A DNA stretch of 64,000 nucleotides from Dallia pectoralis (GCA_029465975.1 CM055756.1:11676722-11740721), one strand, 5' to 3'; positions 1-13,125 are shown, counted from the first letter of the stretch. Program-made: numbers and translations. The notes: generated by a model not told the origin, from the sequence alone.

Positions 1-170
1 CATACATCGACTCCAATGGAACGTCTGATTTGATTGTTTTAAAGCAGGAGGCCCAGATGCAATTCCAGTGATATCGCTCGTCTGTAACAAGACATCACTT
101 AAGGGAAACTGACATGATGAAGAGTAATTACTGTATTGATCCACTGGGTTGAAAGACCTGATGGCTCGTC

Positions 171-265
171 CCAAATGGCAACCTATCTATCAAAAGTAGT
201 GCACTATTCACACAATACCGGTCAAACTTGGAGCACTATGTAGGGAATAGGGTGTCATTTTTTAC
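171..265. mobile_element. Palindromic MITE-like repeat, CCCAAATGG/AGTGCACTA family
   Basis: The left side reads CCCAAATGGCAACCTAT and then AAAAGTAGTGCACTA. The right side reads GAGCACTATGTAGGGAATAGGG and then TGTCATTT, roughly the reverse complement of the left. Several other diverged copies occur in this window. This layout is remembered as common in salmonid and pike genomes. The family name is not known to me. Confidence 0.55.
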
Positions 266-953
266 ACACGACCTGGATCATTTGGATCCGGTGGGATCCA
301 ATACTGACTATTGTTCTGGTGAGGTAGGATTTCAGAGGCCTCTGTGGATATATTTCATGATGAATCCTAACAGGGAGGCTTTATATGCTATTTATATAAT
401 ATTTATATTTATATGCTAACTGTGAGTGAAGGTGAGGAGCATTCTCTAAATGAAATTGTCATAGGCTCTATCAAATTCTAACTGTTTGGTTACCTCTGTT
501 AATTGCTAAATGGTTATTCTATAAAGTTGTAGGGAATCCCTCTGTGGGGGGAATTTCAGGAAGCCCAAAAGGAAACGTATAGGAATATATTTTTAGAAGT
601 AGTGAGTAAACCAAAGCCAGCTTGCTGAGTGCTACCACGTGTAAGAAAATGGAGCGTTTATTACATTGTAATTAAGATTTCATGTGAACTAAAAAATTAA
701 AAAATTATAATTAATAAAACGGAAATGCAGTGATGTGTAGTGGATGATTAACAAACATATACAGGCAGCTTACTGAGTTAATATCATCAATAAATTAGTA
801 TAAAATAGACTTTTGTATTTTTTTAAACAGATGCCGTGTATATAGATTGAATGAGAACCGGAACGTGATCCACTCAAATGAGACCATGTTCCCTACAGTA
901 AAAAACTGGAGCCAGTGCACTACTTTTGACATGGTTGATGCAACACAATGTTC

Positions 954-959
954 TTTATT
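954..959 (-). promoter_or_regulatory. Candidate polyadenylation signal for hs3st3b1
   Basis: AATAAA on the transcript strand about 110 bp beyond the stop codon. Another AATAAA lies at 656-661. HS3ST3 genes often have long 3' UTRs, so either or neither may be used. Confidence 0.3.
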
Positions 960-1067
960 ATAACATAGTACTCTAATTTGGACAAAACTAGTGTACTACC
1001 ACTCCAAGTATCGAGCGGCGTTTTGGATGAAGTCTCAGTCTGAAATGTCTTCATCAACTCAACTCCG

Positions 1068-1686
1068 TCAGTCCCACCCGAAGTCCTGTCCAGTCATCTG
1101 GTAAAACCTCCTGTTGAATGGTTTATAAAACTCCCTCAGACTCTGCACCACCTGGGGGTCAATATTTGGATGCGTCCTTCCTTTGGTTTTCCCAAGACAA
1201 TGAGGCTTGCCATTCCCCTCTGGTCTCTTGAGGCACGGGAACCCCTTGGCCGGGTTAAAATGAAAGTGTTTGTCGGTCACCACTCTCCGGAGACCCAGGA
1301 AGTCCTGAACGCGAGCCATCTCTCCCGCAGGGTCGACGATCAGCCTCTCCCCGCTGACGAAGAGGAGACGGCCTATGGGGAAGTACAGAAGCCAGCGCTC
1401 CAGGTGTTTGGCGTACATGCCGATCTGCACGGCACTCCATGACGTGTCGACCAGACCCAGAGTTCTGTTTTTGAAGAGCAGTCGTTCAAAGGAGAGGATG
1501 TCCGGTTTCTTGGAGCGGGTCTGTGTGTAGTCGGAGATGGCCCTGGTGACGGGGTCTCGGACCACCACGATGAGGCTGGTGTCCGGGGACATCGTGTGGA
1601 TACGAGCGGGCACGTCTTTAGTCACGTAATAGCTGGGGGTCTTCTCCATTGTAATCTGTCCTTCCACGGTCTCAGGCATCAAGTCT
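1068..1686 (-). CDS. hs3st3b1: hs3st3b1 coding exon 2 (sulfotransferase domain)
   Basis: Acceptor TTCTCAG|AGACTTG at 1686 restores the Arg codon split at the exon 1 donor. The exon encodes residues 191-396 and ends in TGA at 1070-1068. It carries EKTPSYYVT, RDPVTRAISDY, VSGERL, DKHFHFN and the Cys pair around GFPCLK and PHCLGKTKGRTH. Upstream residues that stay open on this strand past 1686 are intron. All key residues are intact, so the gene looks functional. Confidence 0.95.
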
Positions 1687-4600
1687 CTGAGAAGACAAGA
1701 GAGATGGAGACATGTGTTATTATACACACACACACACAGAGAAAAGACAGGACTGAAGGGATGAAGAGCAATGCTCAGGTAGAGGTTAGCATTCATTTGT
1801 TCTACAGCCCAGAGGCCCAAATCACTTACCAGGGACTTACGTTAATAAAACAGAAACTTTCATCGTATTCTTACTTGACAAGCTATTGTTAAGTCAACTC
1901 AAAAACAAGTCTTGATAGGGCCCTTTACGCTACTATTTATTCATTGAATGAAAGAACACACGACTCTCATGAACTATGTACAAACCTACTGATGGCAACA
2001 CTTTTGCCAGACTTTAAATTCCACCACCCGACAAACTAAGTGCACGGGTGGAGCTTCACAGCCCTGGCATGTGCAGAATCCCATTATATTAAACCCGTAG
2101 TCACTCTCAGTCTTACGTGGGGATCGTTAGCTTAACACAGTCCAGACACACAGTCTCTAGACCTATACGAAGAGTCCATAGCTTACGCTAGCCCAGACCA
2201 GCCCGTGTTTAATGGCCCTCCAGACAGACAGAGGCACTGGGTCCATAGTAACATGTCAATCACAGCCAAGACCGCCAGAACATGAGGAACTACAATGTGA
2301 ATGTTTGACCTAGGCCTCAAGACGTGTGTGTGTGTGTCTGTGTGTGTGTGTGTGTGTGAACACGCGCACACAGCTTAGTGGTGTTTGTCCAGTCCCAAGA
2401 TGACACTGCCTAATGACCCGATGTGACTCTCTTAGATCATAAATTAGCCGGTTAACTGCCACCCCAGACAGGGCTAATGGCTAGGGCTCTGGCTAATGGC
2501 TAAAGTGGGCCACCGGGGATTACAGCCAAAACACAGAGGCATTAGGGTTAGCTTGAGTTAGCTCGTCGCTAACACTTGTAGTGAGTCACAGGTAATGGGT
2601 GGAAGGGGAAACATGTCACAGCGTATAAGCTCACTGGGGGCGGGGGGGGTCTTAGACAACAGCCTTGACTGACCAGCTGACTGTCTACGTGTGTATTAGC
2701 ACGTACCAGTGATTTTCACGTTGAGCGTAACGCTGTGTGTCATCGCCTCTAGCGTATTTGTACGCCGGCTTCACAACACCGCTATCCCCGTAGATGTGGT
2801 GACCGGGTGTGTGAGGGCGCAGGACTCGAGGTGTCAGGAGTTGACTCACTGTAGGTCTAGGGAACATCTAGGAGTTGACACACTGTAGGTTTAGGGAACA
2901 TCTAGGAGTTGACTCACTGCAGGTCTAGGGAGCATCTAGGAGTTGACTCACTGTAGGTCTAGGGAACATCTAGGAGTTGATTCACTGTAGGTCTAGGAAA
3001 CATCTAGGAGTTGACTCACTGTAGGTCTAGGGAGCATCTAGGAGTTGACTCACTGTAGGTCTAGGGAGCATCTAGGAGTTGACTCACTGTAGGTCTAGAA
3101 GAAATTGCCCTGCATGTGAGATGCTGAGTCGGAGTTGAACACTTCATTTCTCCAATACCAGCACTCAGGAGGTTCGCGTTTCCATGACACAAACCGAGTA
3201 CTGGCGTCTCCTGATACATGTTCCAGCTCTGGCGCACTCCTGGTCTTTCCTCGGGAGCCAAACTATTATTCTGTTAGGTGCGAAGGCGAGAAAACAACAA
3301 TGTCCACCGTGGCTAGCTATCGAAAACACCACAGCGCTGCTATGAACGGCAGTATCTCCAGGATGAACGAGCAGAATGCCACTAGCTCTCTCAAGGCCCC
3401 CTGAGGGAGTCAAAGAGGAACTTACTACAAAACAAACTTTCTACTTAGTAGATAAGGTAAAAAACCTGTGGCAAAGGTGAATGAATAATGCATAAAGAGG
3501 GAGAAAGAGAGAGAGACAGAGAGTGAAAGGGAGAGAGAGGGAGACAGGCAAGCACAGAGTGTGGGAGGGAGAGAGGGGAAGTAAAAGAGAGAACAACATC
3601 TAAAAGTGCAGGAGTGAACAGGAGATGCCCTTGGGAGTTTTCACAATTTGTTCTGTGTTAATAAACAAGGTTGCCTGAAAGAAATAGGTTTCAAAGTGTC
3701 TCCTTCTATCAGTGAACCCTGAAAACAGACTTAAATCAAAAGCTTTCAAGAGAGCTGAAAAAGAAACGGGTAGGGGGTGAGAGTAAAAAACCAGATAGAC
3801 GAAAGAAAGAGAAACAGAGAGACAGACAGGTGAGCAGACCGAATTATAAAGACAGACAAACAGATGGAGAGAAAAAAGCCCAGGTCTTTAAAACAGAGTT
3901 AAATCATTCGGAGTGCCAGGTGTGCCTGGAGGCTCTACTTTACCAAACAGCCAAAGGAATAAACACCACAACCAACTGTCCTTCAAGCGTCCCTTAAATC
4001 GCTGAGGAGAACAGCAGGGACGGACAGATAACGGATCGACAGGAAAGAGAAGTCCGATAAGATAAAGGGAAAAGATATACGAGTTAACAACAGGAAGACG
4101 AGGATTTAAAGGAGAGAAAAGGGTACAGGAGCCAGACCAACGGTCCGATACTGTCTGCACAGAACCGACGGGGATTTAAAGCACCGTCACAGTCCTGCTG
4201 CGGAAGAACCAGACTCTGAAGTACCTTCTTCTGTAATCCTCTGGTGTCTGTCTGTCTGCATCATGTGTGACTGGGCTCTGTTGTGTCTGCCGGGCAGGTG
4301 AGTCCAATTAGGCCCGCCTTATTCCAGAGACGGGCTGTTTGAAGACTGGGTCTGTGTTTACGTCGGCACCACTTAGGTAACGGGTTCAAAGGGTTTACGA
4401 CGACAACCCGACTGTGGGTTGACAGGCCGCTGGACCGTCTGCCTGTTTACCCGGCTGCTCCTGCCTGGTGCGTGTGTGCTGCCTGTTTACCTGGCTGACT
4501 GGTGCGTGTGCACTGCCTGTTTACCTGGCTGCCTGGTGCCTGTGTGCTGCCTGTTTACCTGGCTGCCTGGTGCCTGTGTGCTGCCTGTTTACCTGGCGCC

Positions 4601-7600
4601 TGTGTGCTACCTGATTACCTGGCTGCCTGGTGCCTGTGTGCTGCCTGTTTACCTGGCTGCCTGGTGCCTGTGTGCTGCCTGTTTACCTGGCTGCCTGGTG
4701 CCTGTGTGCTGCCTGTTTACCTGGCTGCCTGGTGCCTGTGTGCTGCCTGTTTACCTGGCTGCCTGGTGCCTGTGTGCTGCCTGTTTACCTGGCTGCCTGG
4801 GGCCTGTGTGCTGCCTGATGGGACTGTTTACTGTGATGGGACGGTTTACTGTGATGGGACTGTTTACTGTGATGTGACTGTTTACTGTGATGGGACTGTT
4901 TACTGTGATGGGACTGTTTACTGGGTGCAGTGTAATGCCGTTAACTTTTTAGACGCCCTTTTGCATTAAAGTGAGGCTGTCCGTTTAAAGGTTGTATATC
5001 AGTACTGTTGTAATCTTCAGTGAGCACGGGCTAGCACTTACCGGTTAAGTGATTACTTTAAACAGTCTCTACAAACGTAGGCTAACTTTAGACACTGCTA
5101 GCTAAACATCTTTAGGAATAATAATTAAGCCTCGCTCACTGCTGTTGATTTTAAGCTAGCGGCGGGTGGAGCTAGCTGAAGATTGTAGTGGCGTGTATTA
5201 ACATTTACTGGCACAAAAGACATTTCAACTCCACTTCTGGTGGGACAAAACATGTCTAGTTTTGACACGGTCTTTCTAGTAATGGACTGATTCAAACCTA
5301 GGAAATTTACTACCATGTAACAATATAGAAGTGTTCCGCCCTCTAGGAAATCTCTAGACGAAATCTAGCATCATGTTACGAATTAGCAAACGGCTGGATC
5401 GTGATTTCGCACCTCGACTGCCAGAAGCCAGTGTGAAGACCCTCTCCTATCTTAACGCCGAGAAGATGAAGGTCTTCTGCTGTGGGAACCACTCTGCTGC
5501 TCCCCATACCAAGGGAAAGTTCAATCCCAAATGGGGTTCTAATCACTACATAGTACACTGACCCGGGCTAATCGGACTGTCTTCAACTTTTGTGCACTAT
5601 AAGTAAATAGTTTGCCATTTGCAACCGCCTTCGACGAGATTTGCTGACATGCAGAAACGTTGCGTAGTCTCCCCACGTTTCCGTGAGACAATATCCAGAC
5701 ACAAATCAAAGAGAACCGTTTCCTAGTAGAACGACCGGTCTCTGATGGTCACCGGCTCTGATGTTTAATACCTGTACAGCATTCCAGTCAGAACAGATAA
5801 TGCAGGGAAAGCTTTATTTCCTATCCTCTCCTTGTGGGTGTTAGCTAATTTCTGTATGCAGCGGGACTCAAGGCCACCTGGTTAGCTATCAGAGGAAAGC
5901 CAGGTGCCGTTCTGAAGGGGAGCGTAAGAGAGGAGAGACGAATGCCTCCCCTGGGCGCTCCACCACGGAAATGTCAATGTCAGCTGCGCACCAACACATC
6001 ATCTGCTTCACCGACACGTGAGCCCTGAATAGAAACAACACCTAGTCACGCTCTCAAAGAAGGATACCTGATCTGCAGAATGTGCAGAAACGTTAAGGAG
6101 AACGCACTTCTGGTACCGGGCGCGTATGGGTGTGCGCGGAGGCCCGGAGTCTGAGATGATCGGATCAGTAAAAACAAATAGACCTCAAAGTCAAGGGACA
6201 ACACAAAAAGATGTCTGTGACAGATATCGGGATTCCAAAGGTAGACTGACAGTAAAGCAGGAAACGAAGGGAGGTGGAAAACGTACAGCGAGAAAAAGAG
6301 GGAGAAATTGAAGAAAGACAGAGAGGGAGGGAGTGAAAAGCTGTATATTCTTTCAAGAGTCACTCACTCAAAGAAGACAGCAAAAGAAAGGTAACCCCTA
6401 AAGGGGTACAGAGCTAGAGAGTGAACCAGGTCAGTTCTATGTACTTCTAAGTGGAAAGCTAAATACTGTGCTCTGACAAATTACCTCCAATAAAATCACT
6501 TGCAATTGCTTCCCAAGTGACTTACCTGGTTATATTAACAGCAGTCACATCCAAAAGACGTTGGCTAAACAGTTTGAAACAAGGGATCATTCATATTAAA
6601 CCAGAGTTTGCTGAGAGTATAAACGATTTTGGAAGTGTTCAAAAAACAAGTGAAAGTATATTTTAATACCCAGGTCTAAATGTCATGTGGGGCCCCAAGT
6701 CCATTCTCAGTGCAGTGTGGACTTATCCTGACTAGCAATATGCTGACACATTGAATCTAAGAAGAATCGAAAGAAAGCTTCCTCTCCTCCTAAACCACCT
6801 TATGCCCTTGTGTACCACAAACATCTGAGGCTTTGCCCAGTCAGAAACCCCACAAGGGGAACAAACTCCCACTAGCAAAAAGCATCGTCTCACTCTGAGG
6901 ATTATTCCCCAAAGGTATCATGTTCCCTGTACAGAACTCTACCTAGAACCAAGTGCCGCTACATAGGGCCTAGATTGTCCTTGTGGGACAAACCTTGGGA
7001 TAAACGTCAACTATCAGAACGGACTAGAGAACACAGAGTCTTAGTGTTTGGAATATCGATCCATCCGTGAATCTATCCAACACCCAACCCAAGCCTTCTT
7101 ATTATAGAACCCAGATGGAAAGCTCAGAACTTGCCATTAGCTGTGCATGGGTTCAAGCTGTGTTCGTTCAAAGACCTCCTTTCCGCCTCCTGAGGGCCAT
7201 TTGCATACAAAGTGAAGTGAAGACAAAACCTGGTTCACACTAATTGCCCCTTGCTATTCTTACCAGGGTTAATCCAAACTGCAGGGGTTCCACTGTTCCT
7301 CTTTCAGACGTCTCTAGAACCCAACGGCCACTGGAACTTCTAAAGACTCACTTTCAATTGACAACCCCCTCCCACTCCATCAATCACACTACCTCCACAA
7401 CACAAGGCTGAGTACCAATCCTCTACAGTCCCTACCTCCACAACACAAGGCTGAGTACCAATCCTCTACAGTCCCTACCTCCACAACACAAGGCTGAGTA
7501 CCAATCCTCTACAGTCCCTACCTCCACAACACAAGGCTGAGTACCAATCCTCTACAGTCCCTACCTCCACAACACAAGGCTGAGTACCAATCCTCTAGAG

Positions 7601-10600
7601 TCCCTACCTCCACAACACAAGGCTGAGTACCAATCCTCTACAGTCCCTACCTCCACAACACAAGGCTGAGTACCAATCCTCTACAGTCCCTACCTCCACA
7701 ACACAAGGCTGAGTACCAATCCTCTACAGTCCCTACCTCCACAACACAAGGCTGAGTACCAATCCTCTACAGTCCCTACCTCCACAACACAAGGCTGAGT
7801 ACCAATCCTCTACAGTCCCTACCTCCACAACACAAGGCTGAGTACCAATCCTCTACAGTCACTACCTCCACAACACAAGGCTGAGTACCAATCCTTTACA
7901 TTGATACTACCCAGCATAAGTCACTTGGCTACGCAGCATAAGTCACTTGGCTACCCAGCATAAGACATGTGGCTACCCAGCATAAGTCACTTGGCTACCC
8001 AGCATAAGTCATGTGGCTACCCAGCATAAGTCATGTGGCTACCCAGCATAAGTCACTTGGCTACCCAGCATAAGTCATGTGGCTACCCAGCATAAGTCAC
8101 TTGGCTACCCAGCATAAGTCATGTGGCTACCCAGCATAAGTCATGTGGCTACCCAGCATAAGTCACTTGGCTACCCAGCATAAGTCATGTGGCTACCCAG
8201 CATAAGACATGTGGCTACCCAGCATAAGTCATGTGGCTACGCAGCATAAGACATGTGGCTACCCAGCATAAGTCATGTGGCTACCCAGCATAAGTCATGT
8301 GGCTACCCAGCATAAGTCATGTGGCTACGCAGCATAAGACATGTGGCTACCCAGCATAAGACATGTGGCTACCCAGCATAAGTCATGTGGCTACCCAGCA
8401 TAAGACATGTGGCTACCCAGCATAAGTCATGTGGCTACCCAGCATAAGTCATGTGGCTACCCAGCATAAGTCACTTGGCTACCCAGCATAAGACATGTGG
8501 CTACCCAGCATAAGTCATGTGGCTACCCAGCATAAGACATGTGGCTACCCAGCATAAGTCATGTGGCTACCCAGCATAAGACATGTGGCTACCCAGCATA
8601 AGACATGTGGCTACCCAGCATAAGTCATGTGGCTACCCAGCATAAGTCATGTGGCTAAAACAGTAAAACAGGGAAATAAAACAGTGACTTATCGCAGAGT
8701 AAATGAGGTGAGAGGCTGGAATAGGAAAACATTCCCACGGCTTTTGGGAGTTCTCACCCTCCCTCCTTCCCTTACTCTGCTGTGAGTAAGTACGCAGCCT
8801 CCAATTGTCCGGCCAGCTTCTGTCTTTCTGCTCCGTTTGAAAGCACGTCTATTTTCTGAAAAAGCGTGGCCAACCGGCGATATTTGTGGCTGGAGTCCCC
8901 GTGGTGACGGACCCCTCCCACCATAGACAACATTACTAGAACAGGATTCCCCATTCAAGTCACCGGTCCGGAACAGCTGTGCCGGCGGCCACACTGACTG
9001 CTCTAGCTGTTCTATGTTAATGGTCGGTCCCCTCTGTGTGGTTCCAGCCGGCAGATACTACATCACTCTTCTGTGTTGGACCAACAGAGGAGGGAGGGAG
9101 GGCAACAGGACTCAATGCCTAAGCAAGGGGGGGACTGGGAAACGGACCGGTCCATCCAGGCAGAGATGCACTCCCCTTCCTGTCCTCTCCTCAGACAACT
9201 GACTGACGGCGTTTGGTGAGAAGCAGTCAACCCAAGCATATGTTTCTCTCTCTATCACTCTCACATCTTCCCTTAACAACAAAGATCGACAGACACAAAG
9301 CGTCGTTGTAAAAGATTTGTCCGTTTCTCCCCCCCCCCACATCACCATTTGTCGGTTTAGCTTGACTGCGAAACCAGCAAGATATCTTTTTCCCCTCCTG
9401 TCCTGGGCTTTCGTAGGAATCCAAACAACTGTGGTGTTTTAAGCTGTATGCTCGACCAACTGAGCTACCAGGACGTACAACGGTCTGACACATTGGTCCT
9501 CCATCCCTGTAAGCTCCCTAAAAGACAGAGGTGTGAGTGCCTATGTCTCTGTTGGTCCTGGAGGTGAGTGTTTGCCCGGAGAAACAGACTCATCATTAAG
9601 GATGTTGGTAGTCTGTCCGGTGACCTCAGACAACCTGTGGAGATCTGCTTGGACAGGAAGATGGGTTTTTAATGGGCTGACTGGGCTTACTGGAGCCGAG
9701 GTGTTTTAATTGACCCCCAACGCTGCGGGGTTTCACGGGTAGAGCGTATCTATTGTTGCTCCGTGATTGTGGGTTTGATTCTCACGCGGGACCATTTCTG
9801 TAAGTAAAAGAGCATCTGCAAAATGACTGCAGATGCCAGTGTACGAGCAAACACACACACACACATTAACTGATGAATGGTGCACATGTTTCCGTGATCA
9901 ATTTAGAACGAACGATCAAGCTGTTACATGTCAACCACCAACAAACCAGTCAAACAGGGAACATCTCACCTGCCATTCATACACTTACAGCCTTTTAAAT
10001 TATTATCTACTGTATGCCAATAGCCTGCGGCTTCTGTATAAATAACAGGTTGCCAGCATGTCTGGATGACCGAGTAATGATATTTGATCATTAGGGAGAC
10101 TACTTAAATAAAGAAACTGTCTGTTCCTTTTTTAAATTGGTCCCTTTTCTAAGTCAGTGATGTACAAAGGATCCAGTCTCCCGTAGAGAGGTGGTCATCA
10201 GAAACACAAGTGTGCCCGTAAACCTGACCGGATATTCTTGCGGCAGCTTAACCGACAAGTCCTTTGAACATTGCCTCGTTCGCTTCCTCCACTGTGGGGT
10301 TATGAAGACAGCTTTATGAAGACGTCTTTGAACTAGCAGTGGTAAGAAGCTTTTGGCATTGACTGCTAATCTCTATGGCTCAAGTCAATTTAGACTGATC
10401 GTCAAAAGAACCAGAACAGCCATATTGTTATTAATTACGCTCATCTGCGTTAACCTAAAAAGACACCAGAAAGACAACTTAATACAAATATTTCATCCAA
10501 AAATAAATATGGGTTTACGTTGTTTACAATAGCAGTTGTGTTTGTGGTAGATAAAGGGGTAAAAACAGGTCCCTGAAGAATTCAATTATTGTTTCATGTT

Positions 10601-10957
10601 TACTGTATCATAAAAAGTGTTTGACTTTGAGAGCTTTTATGAGGTTCAGTTTGGGATGCTGGCACGGGCGAAGTTGTGTTATCGCAAAGGCAATTACAGT
10701 TACTTGCGAAACCAAGTTTCCAACGCTCCGGCCTGCTCTGAGATGATGTCATGAATCAATCAAGTGGCTCCAGACAGCAAACCATGTAATGTGTGGATCT
10801 CATATTTATGAAAGAAACTGAACAAAACGTGTGAATGACGGTCTGCATTGTAGAAGGAATTCTGGGACTTAAAGGAAGCTGTAGATTAGATCCTGAAAAC
10901 AGGAAGGATTTGTCAAAACAAGTGGAAATATGGTTTGGGACTGATATCTAGAAGGCA

Positions 10958-11021
<64 letters not shown>

Positions 11022-13125
11022 ATATATATATATATTGGATTTAGGCTGCGTTAACCCAAATTCTTTCGATATATTGCTGAGAGGAATTTCAAGGCCACAG
11101 GTTCCAACATCCTAGGAACCTGGAGGTCGGAGGTCAGACAAACCTGCAGTGATCGATGATGCTGTTGGTTCAACAAAGTCCACTGCATTACAAAATCACT
11201 GCCAATGCCAGAGGAATGTTTGCACTGAGCTTAGTTGAGGTGAAAAGACCTTGAAATGCTTGAACAGTGCTCAGAAAGCCCAGTTAGGTTGAGAAAGAAA
11301 ACAGTCTATAATCTACTAGTCATCACACCTTGCTCTTATGACTTGTCTGTTGACTCGAGTTTATGGGCTCATTAAATATAGATTGTTTCATTTTGTCAAA
11401 GTCACATCCTAGTCAGCGGTTTCAGAGTGATTATAAATTCCTCAGTTCGCACTCTACGAAAAGACTTAGCCTTTATTATAGGTTTATTATCACTTTATCA
11501 GGACAATAAACATGTTTTTCATTTTCACTGAGGAAAGTAACAATGCAAGTCAAGTTTATTTGTATAGCACATTTCATATGATTTACATAGACTCAATGTG
11601 CTTAACAGGTGGCATTAATTCATTAGATCACTGTTTGAACATATAAGCCTATGTATATCCATAATGAATGGGCATAATGTCATTTTAGTAATAACAGAAA
11701 AAAGTGCCCAACTCCTGTAATGACCCTGTAATGATAAGTAATTTAGACGCACAAAGTGACAACGCAAAGTGACACCACAAGGATCTTCGTCAGGTCATCT
11801 ATATAATAAATATACTTTTTAGAGCATTATATGATATTCTTTATCACAGTTGCGGACTTTCTTCTCTTAATATATTTATATGTCCTGCACCTGATTAGTT
11901 GTGCGTGTGTTCATGTGATTATACATATTATATAATATGTCCACGTTTTAACATACAGTAGCTCTGGAGTCTGTTGTTGAAAGTTGAAATATTGTGGACG
12001 TGGACAACTTGTGTTTGGGGTTAAGTTTAGGAGTTAAGGTTAGTTTTAGTGTGAACATTCATCCCACTATCTCAACAGGATGTTGGTGGGTGTTAAATCC
12101 ATATGTGAATCGGGTTGTCTTCCAATCAGCACAATGGCCATATGCCATGTTGTCTAATTGCAAATCCCAGCAGGCATATATGGGGTGTTTTTAAAGACGC
12201 GTATGGACGGATCATCACAGCAGTTAAAGCAATAACAGAGATCGGTAGATGAGTAGATATTGTTCTGCTGTTACATACATGACGTTTGTTTGATGTTCTC
12301 TGTTACTTTCCGAGCAAAACAGCATTTCTCCGAAATACAGGCCATTCCAGGTCATCACCATTTCACATTAAACCCCCACCTTGACACATCCGCTATAATA
12401 AATTCATTTCAAGCCGATAAATACCAAATTAATTAATTTCAAGCTAAACACCATAAAAAGTTGTTTAAACAATAAGCCGAGGTTTTAAATAATTCATAAT
12501 TTCGTGGGATATATATTTTACCTACTCTTATCTATTATAATATGTTGTCTCACCTGTACCAGGCCAGTCCCTTGTCATAGTTCCGATCGAAGAAGTGCGG
12601 CTCGGCTCCCACGGCTCTGATGTCCGGATGCACCCGGAGGAACTCCAGCAGCGCCCGGGTGCCTCCCTTCTTCACCCCGATGATAATCGCCTGCGGTAAC
12701 CTCCTACTCTCCCCGGGCGCCGACCCGTTGGACCGACCTGACGGGACCCTCTCATCCCAAACCCCCCGCGTCTCACCCCAGTCCTCCCCTCTGCTGTCCA
12801 CATCATCCCCATTGTTCAACAGGTCCCTGGACGACGACACCCCCCCGAATAACGGGTCTGCCTGGGTGTCAGGGTCACCGTGTGCTTGGCTCTGGATCCG
12901 GGTTTGGGTTCTGTTGGGACCCACCTGGGCATGGTGAGGGTGGGATGGTCTGAGCATGATGCCCGGCACGGTGGAGCAGTACCCCACGCAGCAGTAGATC
13001 ATGTACACCCACAGGGAGAGCATCATGCAGAACACCAACACTTTATTCTTCACGGGGGAGGATGATGAGGATGATGATGAGGATGCGACCACATGCAGGT
13101 TCTGGTATATTGGACTATATCCCAT
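1068..13125 (-). CDS. hs3st3b1: Heparan sulfate glucosamine 3-O-sulfotransferase 3 (HS3ST3B1-like), two coding exons
   Basis: This Golgi type II membrane enzyme moves a sulfo group from PAPS to the 3-OH of glucosamine in heparan sulfate. The coding exons are 13125-12554 and 1686-1068; 572 + 619 nt give 396 codons plus TGA, close to the human length of about 390-406. Visible parts: a short cytosolic tail with a run of Ser, one membrane segment at about residues 28-50, and a variable stem to about 142. The PAPS 5'-phosphate loop GVKKGGTRA is at 150-158. EPHFFDR at 175-181 carries the family's catalytic Glu/His/Asp. The 3'-phosphate site RDPVTRAISDY is at 234-244. A Cys342/Cys354 pair and KGRTHP follow, and the C-terminus ends DFGWD. 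The stretch LPQAIIIGVKKGGTRALLEF and the C-terminus fit HS3ST3 better than HS3ST1, 2 or 4. The exact fish paralogue (3b1a, 3b1b or 3-like) cannot be settled from one locus. Confidence 0.93.
2835..3098. repeat. Minisatellite, 34-bp unit, about 8 copies
   Basis: Tandem copies of TAGGAGTTGACTCACTG plus TAGGTCTAGGGAACATC, with a few substitutions. It lies in the hs3st3b1 intron. Confidence 0.9.
4439..4818. repeat. Minisatellite, 34-bp unit, about 11 copies
   Basis: Tandem copies of TGCCTGTTTACCTGGCTGCC followed by TGGTGCCTGTGTGC; one copy is shortened near 4594. The frames stay open here only because the unit lacks stops. Confidence 0.9.
4817..4923. repeat. Minisatellite, 18-bp unit, about 6 copies
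   Basis: Tandem GATGGGACTGTTTACTGT, directly joined to the preceding 34-bp array and sharing its TGTTTAC core, so it probably arose from it. Confidence 0.88.
7389..7900. repeat. Minisatellite, 43-bp unit, about 12 near-identical copies
   Basis: The unit begins CTACCTCCACAACACAAGGC and ends AATCCTCTACAGTCC. Copies differ by one or two bases, which suggests recent expansion or homogenisation. Confidence 0.93.
7907..8657. repeat. Minisatellite, 22-bp unit, about 34 copies
   Basis: The unit is CTACCCAGCATAAG followed by TCATGTGG, TCACTTGG or ACATGTGG. It starts within about 10 bp of the end of the 43-bp array. The variants are interspersed. Confidence 0.93.
9398..9477 (-). mobile_element. tRNA-derived SINE head (HpaI-like)
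   Basis: On the minus strand a GTCCTGGTAGCTCAGTTGGT box A region is followed by a box-B-like GGATTCCTA and a closing CCAGGAC that can pair with GTCCTGG. The body resembles the tRNA head of salmonid HpaI-type SINEs. It is probably a SINE rather than a tRNA gene, because no good anticodon arm is seen. Confidence 0.5.
9715..9842 (+). mobile_element. tRNA-derived SINE
   Basis: A GGGTAGAGCG box-A-like start and the box-B-like GGTTTGATTCTC are followed by GTAAGTAAAAGAGCATCTGC and AAAATGACTG. The last part matches the 'GAGCGTCTGCTAAATGAC' tail remembered from fish SINEs. Confidence 0.55.
10961..11035. repeat. (TA)n microsatellite
   Basis: About 70 bp of alternating TA with two ACATA interruptions near 11006-11015. 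Confidence 0.9.
11539..11605 (+). repeat. Common teleost interspersed repeat fragment
   Basis: AAGTCAAGTTTATTTGTATA followed by GCACATTTCATA and later CAATGTGCTTAACAGG. This matches the 'TCAAGTTTATTTGTATAGC...AAAGTGCTTTACA' repeat remembered from many fish genomes. Confidence 0.45.
12554..13125 (-). CDS. hs3st3b1: hs3st3b1 coding exon 1 (signal anchor, stem, PAPS loop)
   Basis: Starts at the ATG at 13125 and ends in phase 2 at 12554 with donor CAG|GTGAG. It encodes residues 1-190 plus two bases of Arg191. It contains the membrane anchor, the low-complexity stem with N-glycosylation sequons (NRT, NGS), the GVKKGGTRA loop and EPHFFDR. About 100 bp upstream the transcript strand has an AT-rich TATA-like stretch (13224-13238); its use as a promoter is only a guess. 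Confidence 0.93.

Larger units (their letters stand above)
1..1067. other. 3' flank / 3' UTR of hs3st3b1
   Basis: No coding region is seen. The stretch is AT-rich and holds one palindromic MITE-like copy near 171-265. A second fragment of the same family is at about 868-930 in the opposite orientation, sharing the sequence AGTGCACTACTTTTG. Confidence 0.5.
1687..12553 (-). other. Single intron of hs3st3b1
   Basis: A 10.9-kb GT-AG phase-2 intron. It contains a 34-bp minisatellite, a 34-bp plus 18-bp array, adjoining 43-bp and 22-bp arrays, two SINE-like units, a (TA)n tract and a short fish interspersed repeat. The rest (about 5000-7380 and 9850-12540) shows no gene I can support. Confidence 0.7.

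Noticed and set aside
2835..8657. CRISPR-like regular repeats
   Set aside because: The repeats are contiguous with no unique spacers and the host is a vertebrate. They are ordinary minisatellites.
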